Below are positions 1 to 5,800 of a DNA stretch of 15,007 nucleotides, in pieces. The notes beneath the pieces are model-generated. The model was not told the origin of the DNA, searched no databases, and saw nothing but the letters and a program-made list of their open reading frames with translations. Position numbers and translations under genes: made by a program. The stretch is taken from the NCBI GenBank assembly GCA_964446685.1, contig CAYUPO010000024.1, positions 1 through 15,007 of the forward strand. The letters run 5' to 3'. The stretch comes from CAZWRN01 sp964446685 (GTDB taxonomy: Bacteria > Patescibacteriota > Microgenomatia > Daviesbacterales > UBA10151). Numbering within the stretch: the first letter of the stretch is position 1; every line of letters begins with the position of its first letter.

Positions 1-874
1 AACCTTTACCAGTTTGTGGTCCGTTATCAGGACTGCCGGCTGGGTTTAAACTACCTGAGATGGTCGCGGATTTGGTGGCCTGCTGTTGACTAGAATACCA
101 GGGGCCTGACATGCCTATTTTTCCCAGGTTTTTGCTGACCACAGTTAAATCGAGTGAATTAATTCTTCCATCTCGGTTAAAATCTAAAATATCATTCCAT
201 CTTTGAGAAGCTGTTGTCAAACCAAGAGATGCTTTGACAAGATTATAATCAAGTGAATCAATGACATTGTCTTCGTTTACATCCCCAGTAATCAGATTAA
301 GAAGTCCCAGGTCAATTGGTGTTGGTTTGACAGTAAAAGCTGAGGCTGTAGCTAGTTGCGATGGTCCTTTGATATAAGCTGTGTATGTTTGTCCATCATC
401 CAGCCCGGCCAAAGGTAATCCGGTATAAATACCATTTTTCCCAACATTAATCAGAAAAGACAGTAGGTATTTTGGATTATTAGCAGGCTGGCCATTGCCC
501 AAACCAAGAAAAACTTTGGCATCATTCTGATCAGCCGGTCGTCCTTCCATAATTATTCTAAATCCAAGAGTCTGTCCCAAAAGTAGGGTAGCACTCTCAG
601 TTGATGTCGGGGTGACATCAATTATCTTGGAAACAGGGGAGGCACTGGGGGAAGCATGCAGCTCTTTGACCAGTTTTGATAAAGGTGTATCTGCCGGTAC
701 TTCCCGGGGTGAAGATACCGGTTTGTAATCTGTATCAATATCATTTGCAGTATTATTACTAAACAAAACTTCTGATAAAACAAAAGATCCGGAAGGAATA
801 AAAACCATTAGCGCAACAATCACTCCTAAAATAATTTTTTCTCTTTTGCCAAACATTTTGAGCAGATTATTCAT
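1..874 (-). CDS. Membrane-anchored surface protein with dockerin-like domain (3'-truncated)
   Basis: The frame is open from ATG at 874 to the window edge (291 codons), so the C-terminus is missing. Residues 14-31 form one hydrophobic segment, a signal anchor or uncleaved signal. A Ser/Pro/Thr-rich linker follows (about 50-90), then a region with no family I recognise (about 92-185). Two dockerin-type F-hand repeats come next: GDVNEDNVIDSLDYN (197-211) with LVKASLG, and DFNRDGRINSLDLTV (231-245) with VSKNLG. Both keep the Asp/Asn positions of the calcium loop and the paired helix. Dockerins bind cohesins or act as calcium-stabilised surface modules. No cohesin is visible here, so the partner is unknown. 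The tail after residue 251 is Ser/Gly/Pro/Gln-rich and may be a linker to a further domain outside the window. A TATACT box ends 6 nt before the ATG, so the mRNA is probably leaderless. The dockerin assignment is firm; the overall role is unknown. Confidence 0.85.
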   Translation of the reverse strand, partial: MNNLLKMFGKREKIILGVIVALMVFIPSGSFVLSEVLFSNNTANDIDTDYKPVSSPREVPADTPLSKLVKELHASPSASPVSKIIDVTPTSTESATLLLGQTLGFRIIMEGRPADQNDAKVFLGLGNGQPANNPKYLLSFLINVGKNGIYTGLPLAGLDDGQTYTAYIKGPSQLATASAFTVKPTPIDLGLLNLITGDVNEDNVIDSLDYNLVKASLGLTTASQRWNDILDFNRDGRINSLDLTVVSKNLGKIGMSGPWYSSQQQATKSATISGSLNPAGSPDNGPQTGKG

Positions 875-886
875 AGATACAGTATA
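875..886 (-). promoter_or_regulatory. -10 box of a leaderless promoter for the dockerin gene
   Basis: On the minus strand TATACT (886 to 881) is followed by 6 nt and then the ATG at 874. Transcription would start within a base or two of the start codon. No Shine-Dalgarno sequence is present and no clear -35 box is seen. Confidence 0.5.
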
Positions 887-900
887 TAAGAAGTAGTAGC

Positions 901-980
901 AAATTAGTAATTAGCAAATAGTGGATAGAAATAAGCAAAGCTTGCGACTTCGTCTTTAGTAATTAGCAATTAGTAATTAG
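901..980. repeat. Degenerate AT-rich simple repeats with mini-hairpins
   Basis: The motif TTAGTAATTAGCAA and shortened versions recur at about 903-917 and 956-980. Between them are two small palindromes, GCAAAGCTTGC and GACTTCGTC. No reading frame is supported. It resembles the short degenerate intergenic repeats common in CPR genomes and is not a CRISPR array, because units are short, inexact and unevenly spaced. Confidence 0.5.
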
Positions 981-1008
981 AACTTTATTTCTGCCTCCTC
1001 CTTTTCTC

Positions 1009-1036
1009 TTAATACTTAATACTTTATACTTAATAC
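1009..1036 (+). repeat. Four tandem heptamers (TTAATAC) at the promoter of the membrane protein gene
   Basis: TTAATAC, TTAATAC, TTTATAC, TTAATAC follow each other without gaps and end 5 nt before the ATG at 1042. Each unit contains a -10-like core; TATACT at 1025-1030 is the best. A change in copy number would shift or multiply -10 boxes. A polypyrimidine run (about 993-1008) precedes it. No Shine-Dalgarno sequence is present. Confidence 0.55.
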
Positions 1037-1041
1037 GCCTT

Positions 1042-2040
1042 ATGAACTCCAAGCTTATTCTGCGTATATTGTTAAACACCGGAATAGGGGTAGTCCTAAT
1101 TTACTTTTGGCTTAAACTAGTTGATCTGGAAGCTACAGTAAAAGTACTGAAAGAAGTAAATCCATTAATTATTGTTCCCTGTATTAGTTTATTTGTTTTG
1201 CTGACGGTCTTTCGTTCTTTAAGGCTGCATATCTTTCTGGCTCCACAAAAAGCGACATTCAAAGATGTTCTAAATTTAAATTTTTTAAGCCAGTTACTGT
1301 CATTTTTGATCCCAATACGGGCAGGTGAGATAACTAAAGGGGTTTATCTGTCAACTCAGTATAAAATTCCATTGAGCAGAGGAGTCGCATTGATTTTTTT
1401 GGATCGATTTTTTGATTTTTGGCTGGTAGTTTTTTTGTCTTTAATATTATTAATTCTAATTCCAAATACTTTACCTCAAACATTGGTTCAGGGTTTGATT
1501 ATTATTTTATTTTTATTTACTTTAGCCACAATTATTCTGATATTATTTCCGGAAAAACTAAAAAAAATATTACTCAGTTTAAAAAAACTATTGGTTTTTT
1601 CATTCGTGAAAAAAATATATATCCAGCTGGTTGAGTTTGTGATTGATATCGGAGTTCTGCTTCAAAACAATCTGCCAAAGATGGGACTCATTATGTTTTA
1701 TACCATTGCATCAACTATCTCTGAAGCTTTTGTCTGGTACATACTCCTCTCCTCTCTCGGCATATCACTTAATTATTTTTCTGCACTTCTGGGATCAATG
1801 CTTAATGCACTCACCTTTCTGATACCGGCAGCACCTGGATATGTCGGTTCTGCTGAAGCCGCAGGACTGGCTGTCTTTAATTTGGGTTTGGGTTTTGATA
1901 AAACAGCTGTTGCTGCAGCTACCCTCTTGTACCATGCCTTTGTCTTAATTTTTATGCTTATTTTTGGATTGCTTGGCCTATATCTTTTGAAATTCGATCT
2001 GAGGCTAGTTTGGGAAAAATTAAGTAATCGTTCAAAGTAA
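1042..2040 (+). CDS. UPF0104/AglD-like integral membrane protein (lysylphosphatidylglycerol synthase TM region family)
   Basis: A 332-aa polytopic membrane protein with about eight hydrophobic segments. It carries the family's three signature sites: PIRAGEITKGVYL (91-103), DRFFDF (121-126) and LIPAAPGYVGSAEAAG (260-275). This family includes archaeal AglD-like proteins and the flippase half of MprF. Members are thought to move or transfer lipid-linked substrates at the membrane. The catalytic C-terminal domain of MprF is absent, so lysyl-PG synthesis itself is unlikely; a lipid or glycolipid flippase-like role is inferred. The ATG at 1042 is the first start in frame and lies right after -10-like heptamers, with no Shine-Dalgarno sequence. 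It converges with rplA, and a palindromic element lies between them. It has no operon partner in the window. Family assignment is good; substrate unknown. Confidence 0.85.
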   Translation: MNSKLILRILLNTGIGVVLIYFWLKLVDLEATVKVLKEVNPLIIVPCISLFVLLTVFRSLRLHIFLAPQKATFKDVLNLNFLSQLLSFLIPIRAGEITKGVYLSTQYKIPLSRGVALIFLDRFFDFWLVVFLSLILLILIPNTLPQTLVQGLIIILFLFTLATIILILFPEKLKKILLSLKKLLVFSFVKKIYIQLVEFVIDIGVLLQNNLPKMGLIMFYTIASTISEAFVWYILLSSLGISLNYFSALLGSMLNALTFLIPAAPGYVGSAEAAGLAVFNLGLGFDKTAVAAATLLYHAFVLIFMLIFGLLGLYLLKFDLRLVWEKLSNRSK

Positions 2041-2067
2041 ATTCTGTAATATCTTACAACATTTATA

Positions 2068-2160
2068 CGTCATTCCTGCGAAAGCAGGAATCTTCTGTCT
2101 TTAATTTGATGGTAAAGAATCAATCAGGATTTACAGATTCCCATTTTCATGGGAATGACG
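2068..2160. mobile_element. MITE/REP-like palindromic element with 26-bp terminal inverted repeats
   Basis: A 93-bp element whose ends are 26-bp imperfect inverted repeats (2068-2093 and 2135-2160). Both begin CGTCATTCC read inward. Each end is itself a perfect hairpin: ATTCCTGC-GAAA-GCAGGAAT on the left, and on the opposite strand ATTCCCAT-GAAA-ATGGGAAT on the right. The two 8-bp stems differ in sequence yet each remains fully paired. The core carries no gene. It sits between convergent genes, 13 bp past the rplA stop, and may also act as a bidirectional transcription end. Elements with CGTCATTCC ends and a GAAA loop are widespread bacterial palindromic repeats. No clear target duplication is seen. 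Confidence 0.7.
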
Positions 2161-2173
2161 ATTAAGGAAAGAG

Positions 2174-3061
2174 CTATATTGTAGAAACGTCTATTTTGAC
2201 TGAAGGACCCATGGTTGGAGCCAAAACAGCTTGCTTGATTTTAGTTTTTCCAATTGTACCAAGTAATATCTTAATGTTTTGAGTAATTTCTTCACTCGAT
2301 TGGGATACCTTGCCTACGCTAAGGTGGATAACCTGTCCATTTCTCTCTGTTTTATACTCAACTTTTCCTGATTTAATCTCTGTAACAGCCTTTTTAAGAT
2401 CTGTAGCGATAGTACCGTTTTTTGGATTAGGCATTAACCCTCTTGGTCCCAATACTTTAGCTGCACCAGCCAGTTTTGGCATCCATGTAGGATCAGTCAC
2501 AATTACATCAAAGTTAATTTTGCCTTTCGCGATTTCTGCCAGTTTAGCATCATCCCCTATGATATCAGCTCCGGATTCTGCAGCCCCTTTTCCAAATGCA
2601 ATTACATTTAATGATTTACCAGATGCAAATGGCAGAGAAACTAAGCCACGGACATTTTTAGCAGCGGTATTGATATGAATCTCAATAGTTCCGTCAAAAC
2701 TACTGTATGAAACTTCTTTAGCCAGTTCAACAGCAGTTGGTACTGCATAATTTTTGTTTCTTTCAACTTTCTCTCGGACTTCCTGATATTTCTTGCCATG
2801 AGTTACTTTGGATTCTTTCTTTTCCTCTGTTTTTTCGGCCTTTTTAGGGCTTGCTTTTTCTTCAGCTTTTTTAGCTTCAGGTTCACTTGTTTTAGCTTCA
2901 TTAGCTTTGTTTGGATTTAGTTTAGCCCGGTTTGGGTTAAGTTGTGGACGTGCTGTTTCTGCAGCAACTTCAGTCGCCGGATTTTGATTTAGTTTTTTGC
3001 GTGGTTCTTTAACTTCTTCAATTATTGAATCATCCATTACTACTGGTTTCTTTTTTCCCAT
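2174..3061 (-). CDS. rplA: Large ribosomal subunit protein L1 with N-terminal extension
   Basis: Ribosomal protein L1 of the 50S L1 stalk, which contacts deacylated tRNA at the E site. The core starts near residue 87 and shows the hallmark LGPRGLMPNPKNGT (204-217), preceded by FDVIVTDPTWMPKLAG. It ends normally with APTMGPSVKIDVS. Residues 1 to about 86 are an extra Lys/Glu/Ala-rich, probably disordered stretch containing a repeated LNPN motif (KLNQN, QLNPNRA, KLNPNKA). That makes 295 aa against about 230 for typical L1. The ATG at 3061 lies 14 nt after the rplK stop with no Shine-Dalgarno sequence. The extension is in frame with no internal stop. Because M9 is the only other early Met, the extension seems genuine. 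In many bacteria L1 represses its own operon; nothing here shows the site. Confidence 0.97.
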   Translation of the reverse strand: MGKKKPVVMDDSIIEEVKEPRKKLNQNPATEVAAETARPQLNPNRAKLNPNKANEAKTSEPEAKKAEEKASPKKAEKTEEKKESKVTHGKKYQEVREKVERNKNYAVPTAVELAKEVSYSSFDGTIEIHINTAAKNVRGLVSLPFASGKSLNVIAFGKGAAESGADIIGDDAKLAEIAKGKINFDVIVTDPTWMPKLAGAAKVLGPRGLMPNPKNGTIATDLKKAVTEIKSGKVEYKTERNGQVIHLSVGKVSQSSEEITQNIKILLGTIGKTKIKQAVLAPTMGPSVKIDVSTI

Positions 3062-3075
3062 AATATTTTTTAAGA

Positions 3076-3501
3076 TTACTGACTAACCTTTACTCCCATA
3101 CTTCTGGCAACGCCTTCAACGATTCGTCCGGCTGCCTCAATATTTTTGGTATTTAGATCTGGTAACTTGGCTTTAGCAATATCTTCAACCTGAGCTTTTG
3201 ACAAAGTGGCAATAGTTTCATGACCAGCTTTACCAGCCCCTTTTTCTTTACCGATAGCTTTTTTAATCATTTCCGCGATTGGTGGTTCTTTAGTAATAAA
3301 AGTAAATGTTCTATCTTCATAGACAGTAATAACAACAGGCAAAATATTTCCTGATCGTTCTTTGGTTCGCTCATTATATGCTTTAACAAAGTCCATGATC
3401 GGCAAACCATGCTGACCCAAAGCCGGACCAACAGGAGGAGCTGCAGTTGCAGCACCTGCTGGGATATTTAATTTAATAAATGTTTTAATCTTTTTAGCCA
3501 T
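3076..3501 (-). CDS. rplK: Large ribosomal subunit protein L11
   Basis: A full-length L11 (141 aa) of the GTPase-associated centre on 23S rRNA. The N-terminal domain shows IPAGAATAAPPVGPALGQHG, including the proline pair at 22-23 where thiostrepton contacts L11. The C-terminal rRNA-binding domain shows KLPDLNTKNIEAAGRIVEG and ends in SMGVKV. Length and domain order are ordinary. It lies 9 nt after the 98-aa gene and 14 nt before rplA, in the usual nusG-rplK-rplA order apart from the inserted small gene. The start context lacks a Shine-Dalgarno sequence, so translational coupling within the operon is likely. Confidence 0.98.
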   Translation of the reverse strand: MAKKIKTFIKLNIPAGAATAAPPVGPALGQHGLPIMDFVKAYNERTKERSGNILPVVITVYEDRTFTFITKEPPIAEMIKKAIGKEKGAGKAGHETIATLSKAQVEDIAKAKLPDLNTKNIEAAGRIVEGVARSMGVKVSQ

Positions 3502-3510
3502 ATTTTTAAT

Positions 3511-3807
3511 TTATCCTAAGATCCTTCTGGGCGTTAATACTTTGTTCCAACCGTTTTCATCCATTAGATAGTTAACAGTTAAAACATCTAATTGCTCACG
3601 AGCTTTAACCAGATCTTGATTAAATAACCCTATTTGTTGCAAAACCTGTCTTATTGGTCTTGCGGCACCTCTGTTTTGTTCCTGTCTCTGAACTAATGAC
3701 ATTGCAAAACATAATTCATCAACTCCCCAACTTGGAAAAGTTGGTCGTAATCTTCCTTTCCATTCCTCACGAGTTCTTACCGGCTGTTCATGTCTCTCGT
3801 CAAACAT
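3511..3807 (-). CDS. Hypothetical 98-aa protein between nusG and rplK
   Basis: I do not recognise this family. The ATG at 3807 lies 2 nt after the nusG stop, and the gene ends 9 nt before rplK, so it is tightly built into the operon and almost surely translated. The protein is soluble, without a signal or membrane segment, and rich in Arg and Gln. It has an N-terminal part RTREEWKGRLRPTFPSWG (11-28). Likely helices lie at about 29-62 and 63-82, and the tail WNKVLTPRRIL is basic. The size and basic character would fit a ribosome- or RNA-polymerase-associated factor, but that is only inferred from position. The standard bacterial order has nothing between nusG and rplK. Confidence 0.8.
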   Translation of the reverse strand: MFDERHEQPVRTREEWKGRLRPTFPSWGVDELCFAMSLVQRQEQNRGAARPIRQVLQQIGLFNQDLVKAREQLDVLTVNYLMDENGWNKVLTPRRILG

Positions 3808-3809
3808 AC

Positions 3810-4706
3810 TTATAATTTAGTAACCTGTAAAAAGTCAAGTTCAACTGGGGTTTCCCGTCCAAAGATAGAAACAAGTACCCGCAGTCTCCCCTTTTCACCA
3901 TCAACTGAATCAACTTTTCCGATAAAGTCAGCAAATGGTCCGTCAATAATTTTAACTGTATCATCAACCATAAAGACCTCTTTGAATGTTGGCATTGCCC
4001 CTTGTGTGGTGAATTTCACAATTGATGCAACTTCTGCTTCTGAAATAGCAGTTGGCTTGTTACCGGCACCCACAAATGATGTAACACCCTGAGTTGTCCT
4101 GACAGCCAGCCATGATTCATCAGTCAAAAGCATTTTAACCAAGATATATCCAGGAAAAATCTTTTCTTTTACAGTCTCTTTTTTACCGGATTTGATCTCG
4201 ATTTTATCCTGAGTTGGCACTAACACATCAAAGATCAGGTTGTCCAAATGTTCTGATTCAGTTCTTTGTTTAAGTGTAGCTGCAACTCTGTTCTCATGTC
4301 CGGAAAATGTGTGAACCACATACCAACGGCCTTTTGAGCTAATCGAATCATCAACTTTAGCTACAGGAGCTTCATCCGCCAGTGTTTCTTCTTTTGGCTC
4401 TTCTGCACTTTCAGCTTTTTCTTCAACTGGTGTTTCTTCTTCAGCCTGGGATTCTTCAACCTGTACATCTGATGCTTCATCACCTGATTCTTTAGGTTCT
4501 ACTGGAGTTTCATCTGCAGATTCGGCTTCTTCTGCTGGTTCAATTGCTGGCTCTTCAATGTGAGCCTCTTCATCTGATCCGGTTTCAGTTTTTTCGACTG
4601 TTTTTTCAGTCTGAGGTTCAGTTTCTTCATCCATAGGAGCATCAACAATCATCTCTTCAGGAGCTTCATCTGGAGTATTTGTTTTGTTTGTATCTTCGTC
4701 TGCCAT
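3810..4706 (-). CDS. nusG: Transcription termination/antitermination factor NusG with long acidic N-terminal extension
   Basis: NusG binds the RNA polymerase clamp, promotes processivity, and links polymerase to Rho or to ribosomal protein S10. The NGN domain covers about 126-233: GRWYVVHTFSGHENRVA at the start and the signature FPGYILVKM at 184-192. The KOW domain covers about 246-285 with VKIIDGPFADFIGKV. Residues 1 to about 124 are an added Glu/Asp/Pro/Thr-rich, very acidic and low-complexity tail, giving 298 aa against about 180 in most bacteria. The ATG at 4706 is the first codon of the open frame and no Shine-Dalgarno sequence precedes it. The 158-nt spacer upstream contains the duplicated secE 3' hairpins. 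The stop is 2 nt from the next start. The core assignment is certain; the role of the tail is unknown. Confidence 0.97.
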   Translation of the reverse strand: MADEDTNKTNTPDEAPEEMIVDAPMDEETEPQTEKTVEKTETGSDEEAHIEEPAIEPAEEAESADETPVEPKESGDEASDVQVEESQAEEETPVEEKAESAEEPKEETLADEAPVAKVDDSISSKGRWYVVHTFSGHENRVAATLKQRTESEHLDNLIFDVLVPTQDKIEIKSGKKETVKEKIFPGYILVKMLLTDESWLAVRTTQGVTSFVGAGNKPTAISEAEVASIVKFTTQGAMPTFKEVFMVDDTVKIIDGPFADFIGKVDSVDGEKGRLRVLVSIFGRETPVELDFLQVTKL

Positions 4707-4719
4707 AATCTTTTGTTAA

Positions 4720-4918
4720 TATCAATCAGACCAATGAGGCTTCGCCTCTTGGAATAATCGCTTTATAATTTAACCTAAAAGTAAACTCATACCTTTACTA
4801 AATGATAAATCGATTATTCCAATGAGACTCACTACGTTCGTCTCCTGGTTTGATCTCGCTCAATTTATCCTAATAGTAAACTCATACCCTTACTAAACGA
4901 TAAATCGATCAAACCAAT
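4720..4918 (-). repeat. Repeated structured unit: secE 3' end plus two downstream copies
   Basis: Copy A (4862-4918) is the last 17 secE codons plus stop. Copy B (4768-4824) repeats about 57 bp of it with 7 changes up to the stop. Copy C (about 4720-4735) keeps only the first 15-16 bp. Read as codons, B gives the same peptide as A except one Leu to Ile, and six of seven changes are at third positions. Each full copy is enclosed by a stem: A pairs 4846-4855 with 4907-4916 (10 bp), B pairs 4749-4760 with 4811-4822 (12 bp). The arms differ between copies at three positions, and all three are compensated. Short hairpins GAGGC-TTC-GCCTC (4736-4748) and GAGAC...GTCTC (4824-4844) separate them. The copies are not in one frame with secE and stops intervene. 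Confidence 0.8.
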
Positions 4919-5044
4919 AAAAAAGCCTACGATGATAGTTATCACTATAACTAGAATCGTAAGCCTAAGAGTAGCTTGTCTAGAGGGCCAAACTACCTTT
5001 GACAATTCTACCCTAACTCCGCGTAAGAAGTCAACAGCTTTCAT
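4865..5044 (-). CDS. secE: Preprotein translocase subunit SecE (59 aa)
   Basis: A minimal single-span SecE, the clamp subunit of the SecYEG channel. The reading frame from ATG at 5044 to TAA at 4865 gives 59 codons. It begins MKAVDFLRGVRVELSKVVWP, where the amphipathic helix carries the family signature ELSKVVWPSR (13-22). A single membrane helix follows (about 27-46), then a short tail ending SMSLLLG-like as GMSLLLG. It sits directly upstream of nusG, the classic bacterial order. An extended -10 box (TGC-TAGAAT) lies 10 nt before the ATG, supporting the start and making the mRNA nearly leaderless. The 3' end lies inside a repeated hairpin unit, with the stop codon in the loop. It is short enough to be missed by length cut-offs. 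Confidence 0.93.
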   Translation of the reverse strand: MKAVDFLRGVRVELSKVVWPSRQATLRLTILVIVITIIVGFFIGLIDLSFSKGMSLLLG

Positions 5045-5054
5045 ATATTGAGTT

Positions 5055-5063
5055 ATTCTAGCA
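5055..5063 (-). promoter_or_regulatory. Extended -10 promoter for the secE-nusG-rplK-rplA operon
   Basis: Minus strand reads TGC then TAGAAT (5063 to 5055), an extended -10 pattern, with 10 nt to the secE ATG. No good -35 hexamer is visible. The predicted leader is about 4 nt. Confidence 0.5.
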
Positions 5064-5084
5064 CATTTAATGAATTAACTGTAG

Positions 5085-5093
5085 TGTTATAAT
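5085..5093 (+). promoter_or_regulatory. Extended -10 promoter for the ASCH-domain gene
   Basis: TGT followed by the consensus TATAAT (5088-5093), then 8 nt to the ATG at 5102. The mRNA is probably leaderless. It is divergent from the secE promoter within a 57-bp spacer, so the two may influence each other. Confidence 0.6.
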
Positions 5094-5101
5094 CTCAAAG
5101 C

Positions 5102-5512
5102 ATGAAAAAACATTTAGCAATATTTACCAGAAATGCCATCAAAGCGATAGTCAGCGGCCAGAAAACAGTCGAAACCAGGTTTTCCAAGAAAAAAATTGCC
5201 CCATTTGGGATGGTCAATGTCGGGGACATCATCTATATGAAGCCTCCTGGTGAAGAGTTATCAGGCCAGTTTGTAGCCACAAAAATCATCTCAATAGAGG
5301 GACTAGACGAGAAAGATTGGGAATGGATTAAAACTGAATTCGGGCAAAAAATTTCGTTTGGCTCCGTTGCTGAGATGAAGAATTATTATAAGGAACATGA
5401 GGGTAGTAAATTTGCGACAATAATTCAGATGGGAAAAATAGAACAGTTCGTGACTTCTCCGATAAAAATCGAAAAAAGAGATTTAAGGGGTTGGATGGTC
5501 TTAGATCAGTAA
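5102..5512 (+). CDS. ASCH-domain (PUA-like fold) protein
   Basis: A 136-aa soluble protein. It shows the ASCH hallmark near the N-terminus, a Gly-x-Lys-x-x-Glu-x-Arg pattern in SGQKTVETRF (18-27). A beta-rich part VNVGDIIYMKPPG (38-50) follows, as in the PUA-like barrel. A helical insertion at about 69-100 holds DEKDWEWIKTEFG and EMKNYYKEH. ASCH proteins bind RNA or modified nucleosides, and some are hydrolases of acetylated cytidine; this one's activity cannot be told from sequence alone. The start is set by the TATAAT box 8 nt upstream. Transcribed divergently from secE and convergently with the next small gene, with 9 nt between stops. Family likely; function unknown. Confidence 0.75.
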   Translation: MKKHLAIFTRNAIKAIVSGQKTVETRFSKKKIAPFGMVNVGDIIYMKPPGEELSGQFVATKIISIEGLDEKDWEWIKTEFGQKISFGSVAEMKNYYKEHEGSKFATIIQMGKIEQFVTSPIKIEKRDLRGWMVLDQ

Positions 5513-5521
5513 AAAGTAAAA

Positions 5522-5758
5522 CTAATGATGACCAGCAGCCGATGCTTTTTGTGAAGCAGCCTGAGGAGTTCCAAAATATTTTTTTCTATTCTCTAAAGCT
5601 GTTCCTAAAATACTGCCAATCCCGCCTGCTAGAACAAGCTGGGCTAATGTAGTACCAGTGATCAATCCTGCAGCAGCAGCAGTAATCACCCAAATACCCC
5701 CATGGCGCATCAATCTTCCAATTTTTGTAATTCTGTCTTCTCCGTGTTCAGCTGACAT
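5522..5758 (-). CDS. Small Gly/Ala-rich membrane protein, unknown function (78 aa)
   Basis: I do not recognise a family. The N-terminus is charged (MSAEHGEDRITKIGRLMRHG). Residues 21-53 are hydrophobic and Gly/Ala-rich, with GxxxG-like spacing (AAAAGLITG, LAGGIGSILG) that suits packed membrane helices, either one long or a tight pair. The C-terminus is Ala/Ser-rich and ends GHH. The start is supported by a consensus extended -10 box (TGG-TATAAT) ending 8 nt before the ATG. Having its own promoter, and lying between two longer genes, argues it is real. It is downstream of the penicillin-binding protein on the same strand, 42 nt away, but a functional link is unproven. Confidence 0.7.
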   Translation of the reverse strand: MSAEHGEDRITKIGRLMRHGGIWVITAAAAGLITGTTLAQLVLAGGIGSILGTALENRKKYFGTPQAASQKASAAGHH

Positions 5759-5766
5759 ATCCTATA

Positions 5767-5775
5767 ATTATACCA
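5767..5775 (-). promoter_or_regulatory. Extended -10 promoter for the 78-aa membrane protein
   Basis: Minus strand reads TGG-TATAAT (5775 to 5767), with 8 nt to the ATG at 5758. The sequence between is TATAGGAT. The mRNA is probably leaderless. Confidence 0.6.
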
Positions 5776-5800
5776 TATTTGGATCTAAAATCAAATTTAC

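Noticed and set aside
901..1036. CRISPR array
   Set aside because: Units are 7-14 bases, inexact and without regular spacers; no cas genes nearby.
1419..1634. Plus-strand 71-aa frame inside the UPF0104 gene
   Set aside because: Out-of-frame shadow in poly-T/A-rich codons; low-complexity Phe/Ile/Asn/Ser content and no own start signal.
2310..2678. Plus-strand 122-aa frame opposite rplA
   Set aside because: Antisense shadow of the conserved L1 core; no family resemblance.
3790..4092. Plus-strand 100-aa frame opposite nusG
   Set aside because: Antisense shadow of the NusG domain, including its Thr/Ser-rich mirror codons.
4768..4864. Second short secE gene or in-frame extension of secE
   Set aside because: Copy B lacks a start and the signature helix, is out of frame with secE, and stop codons lie between.
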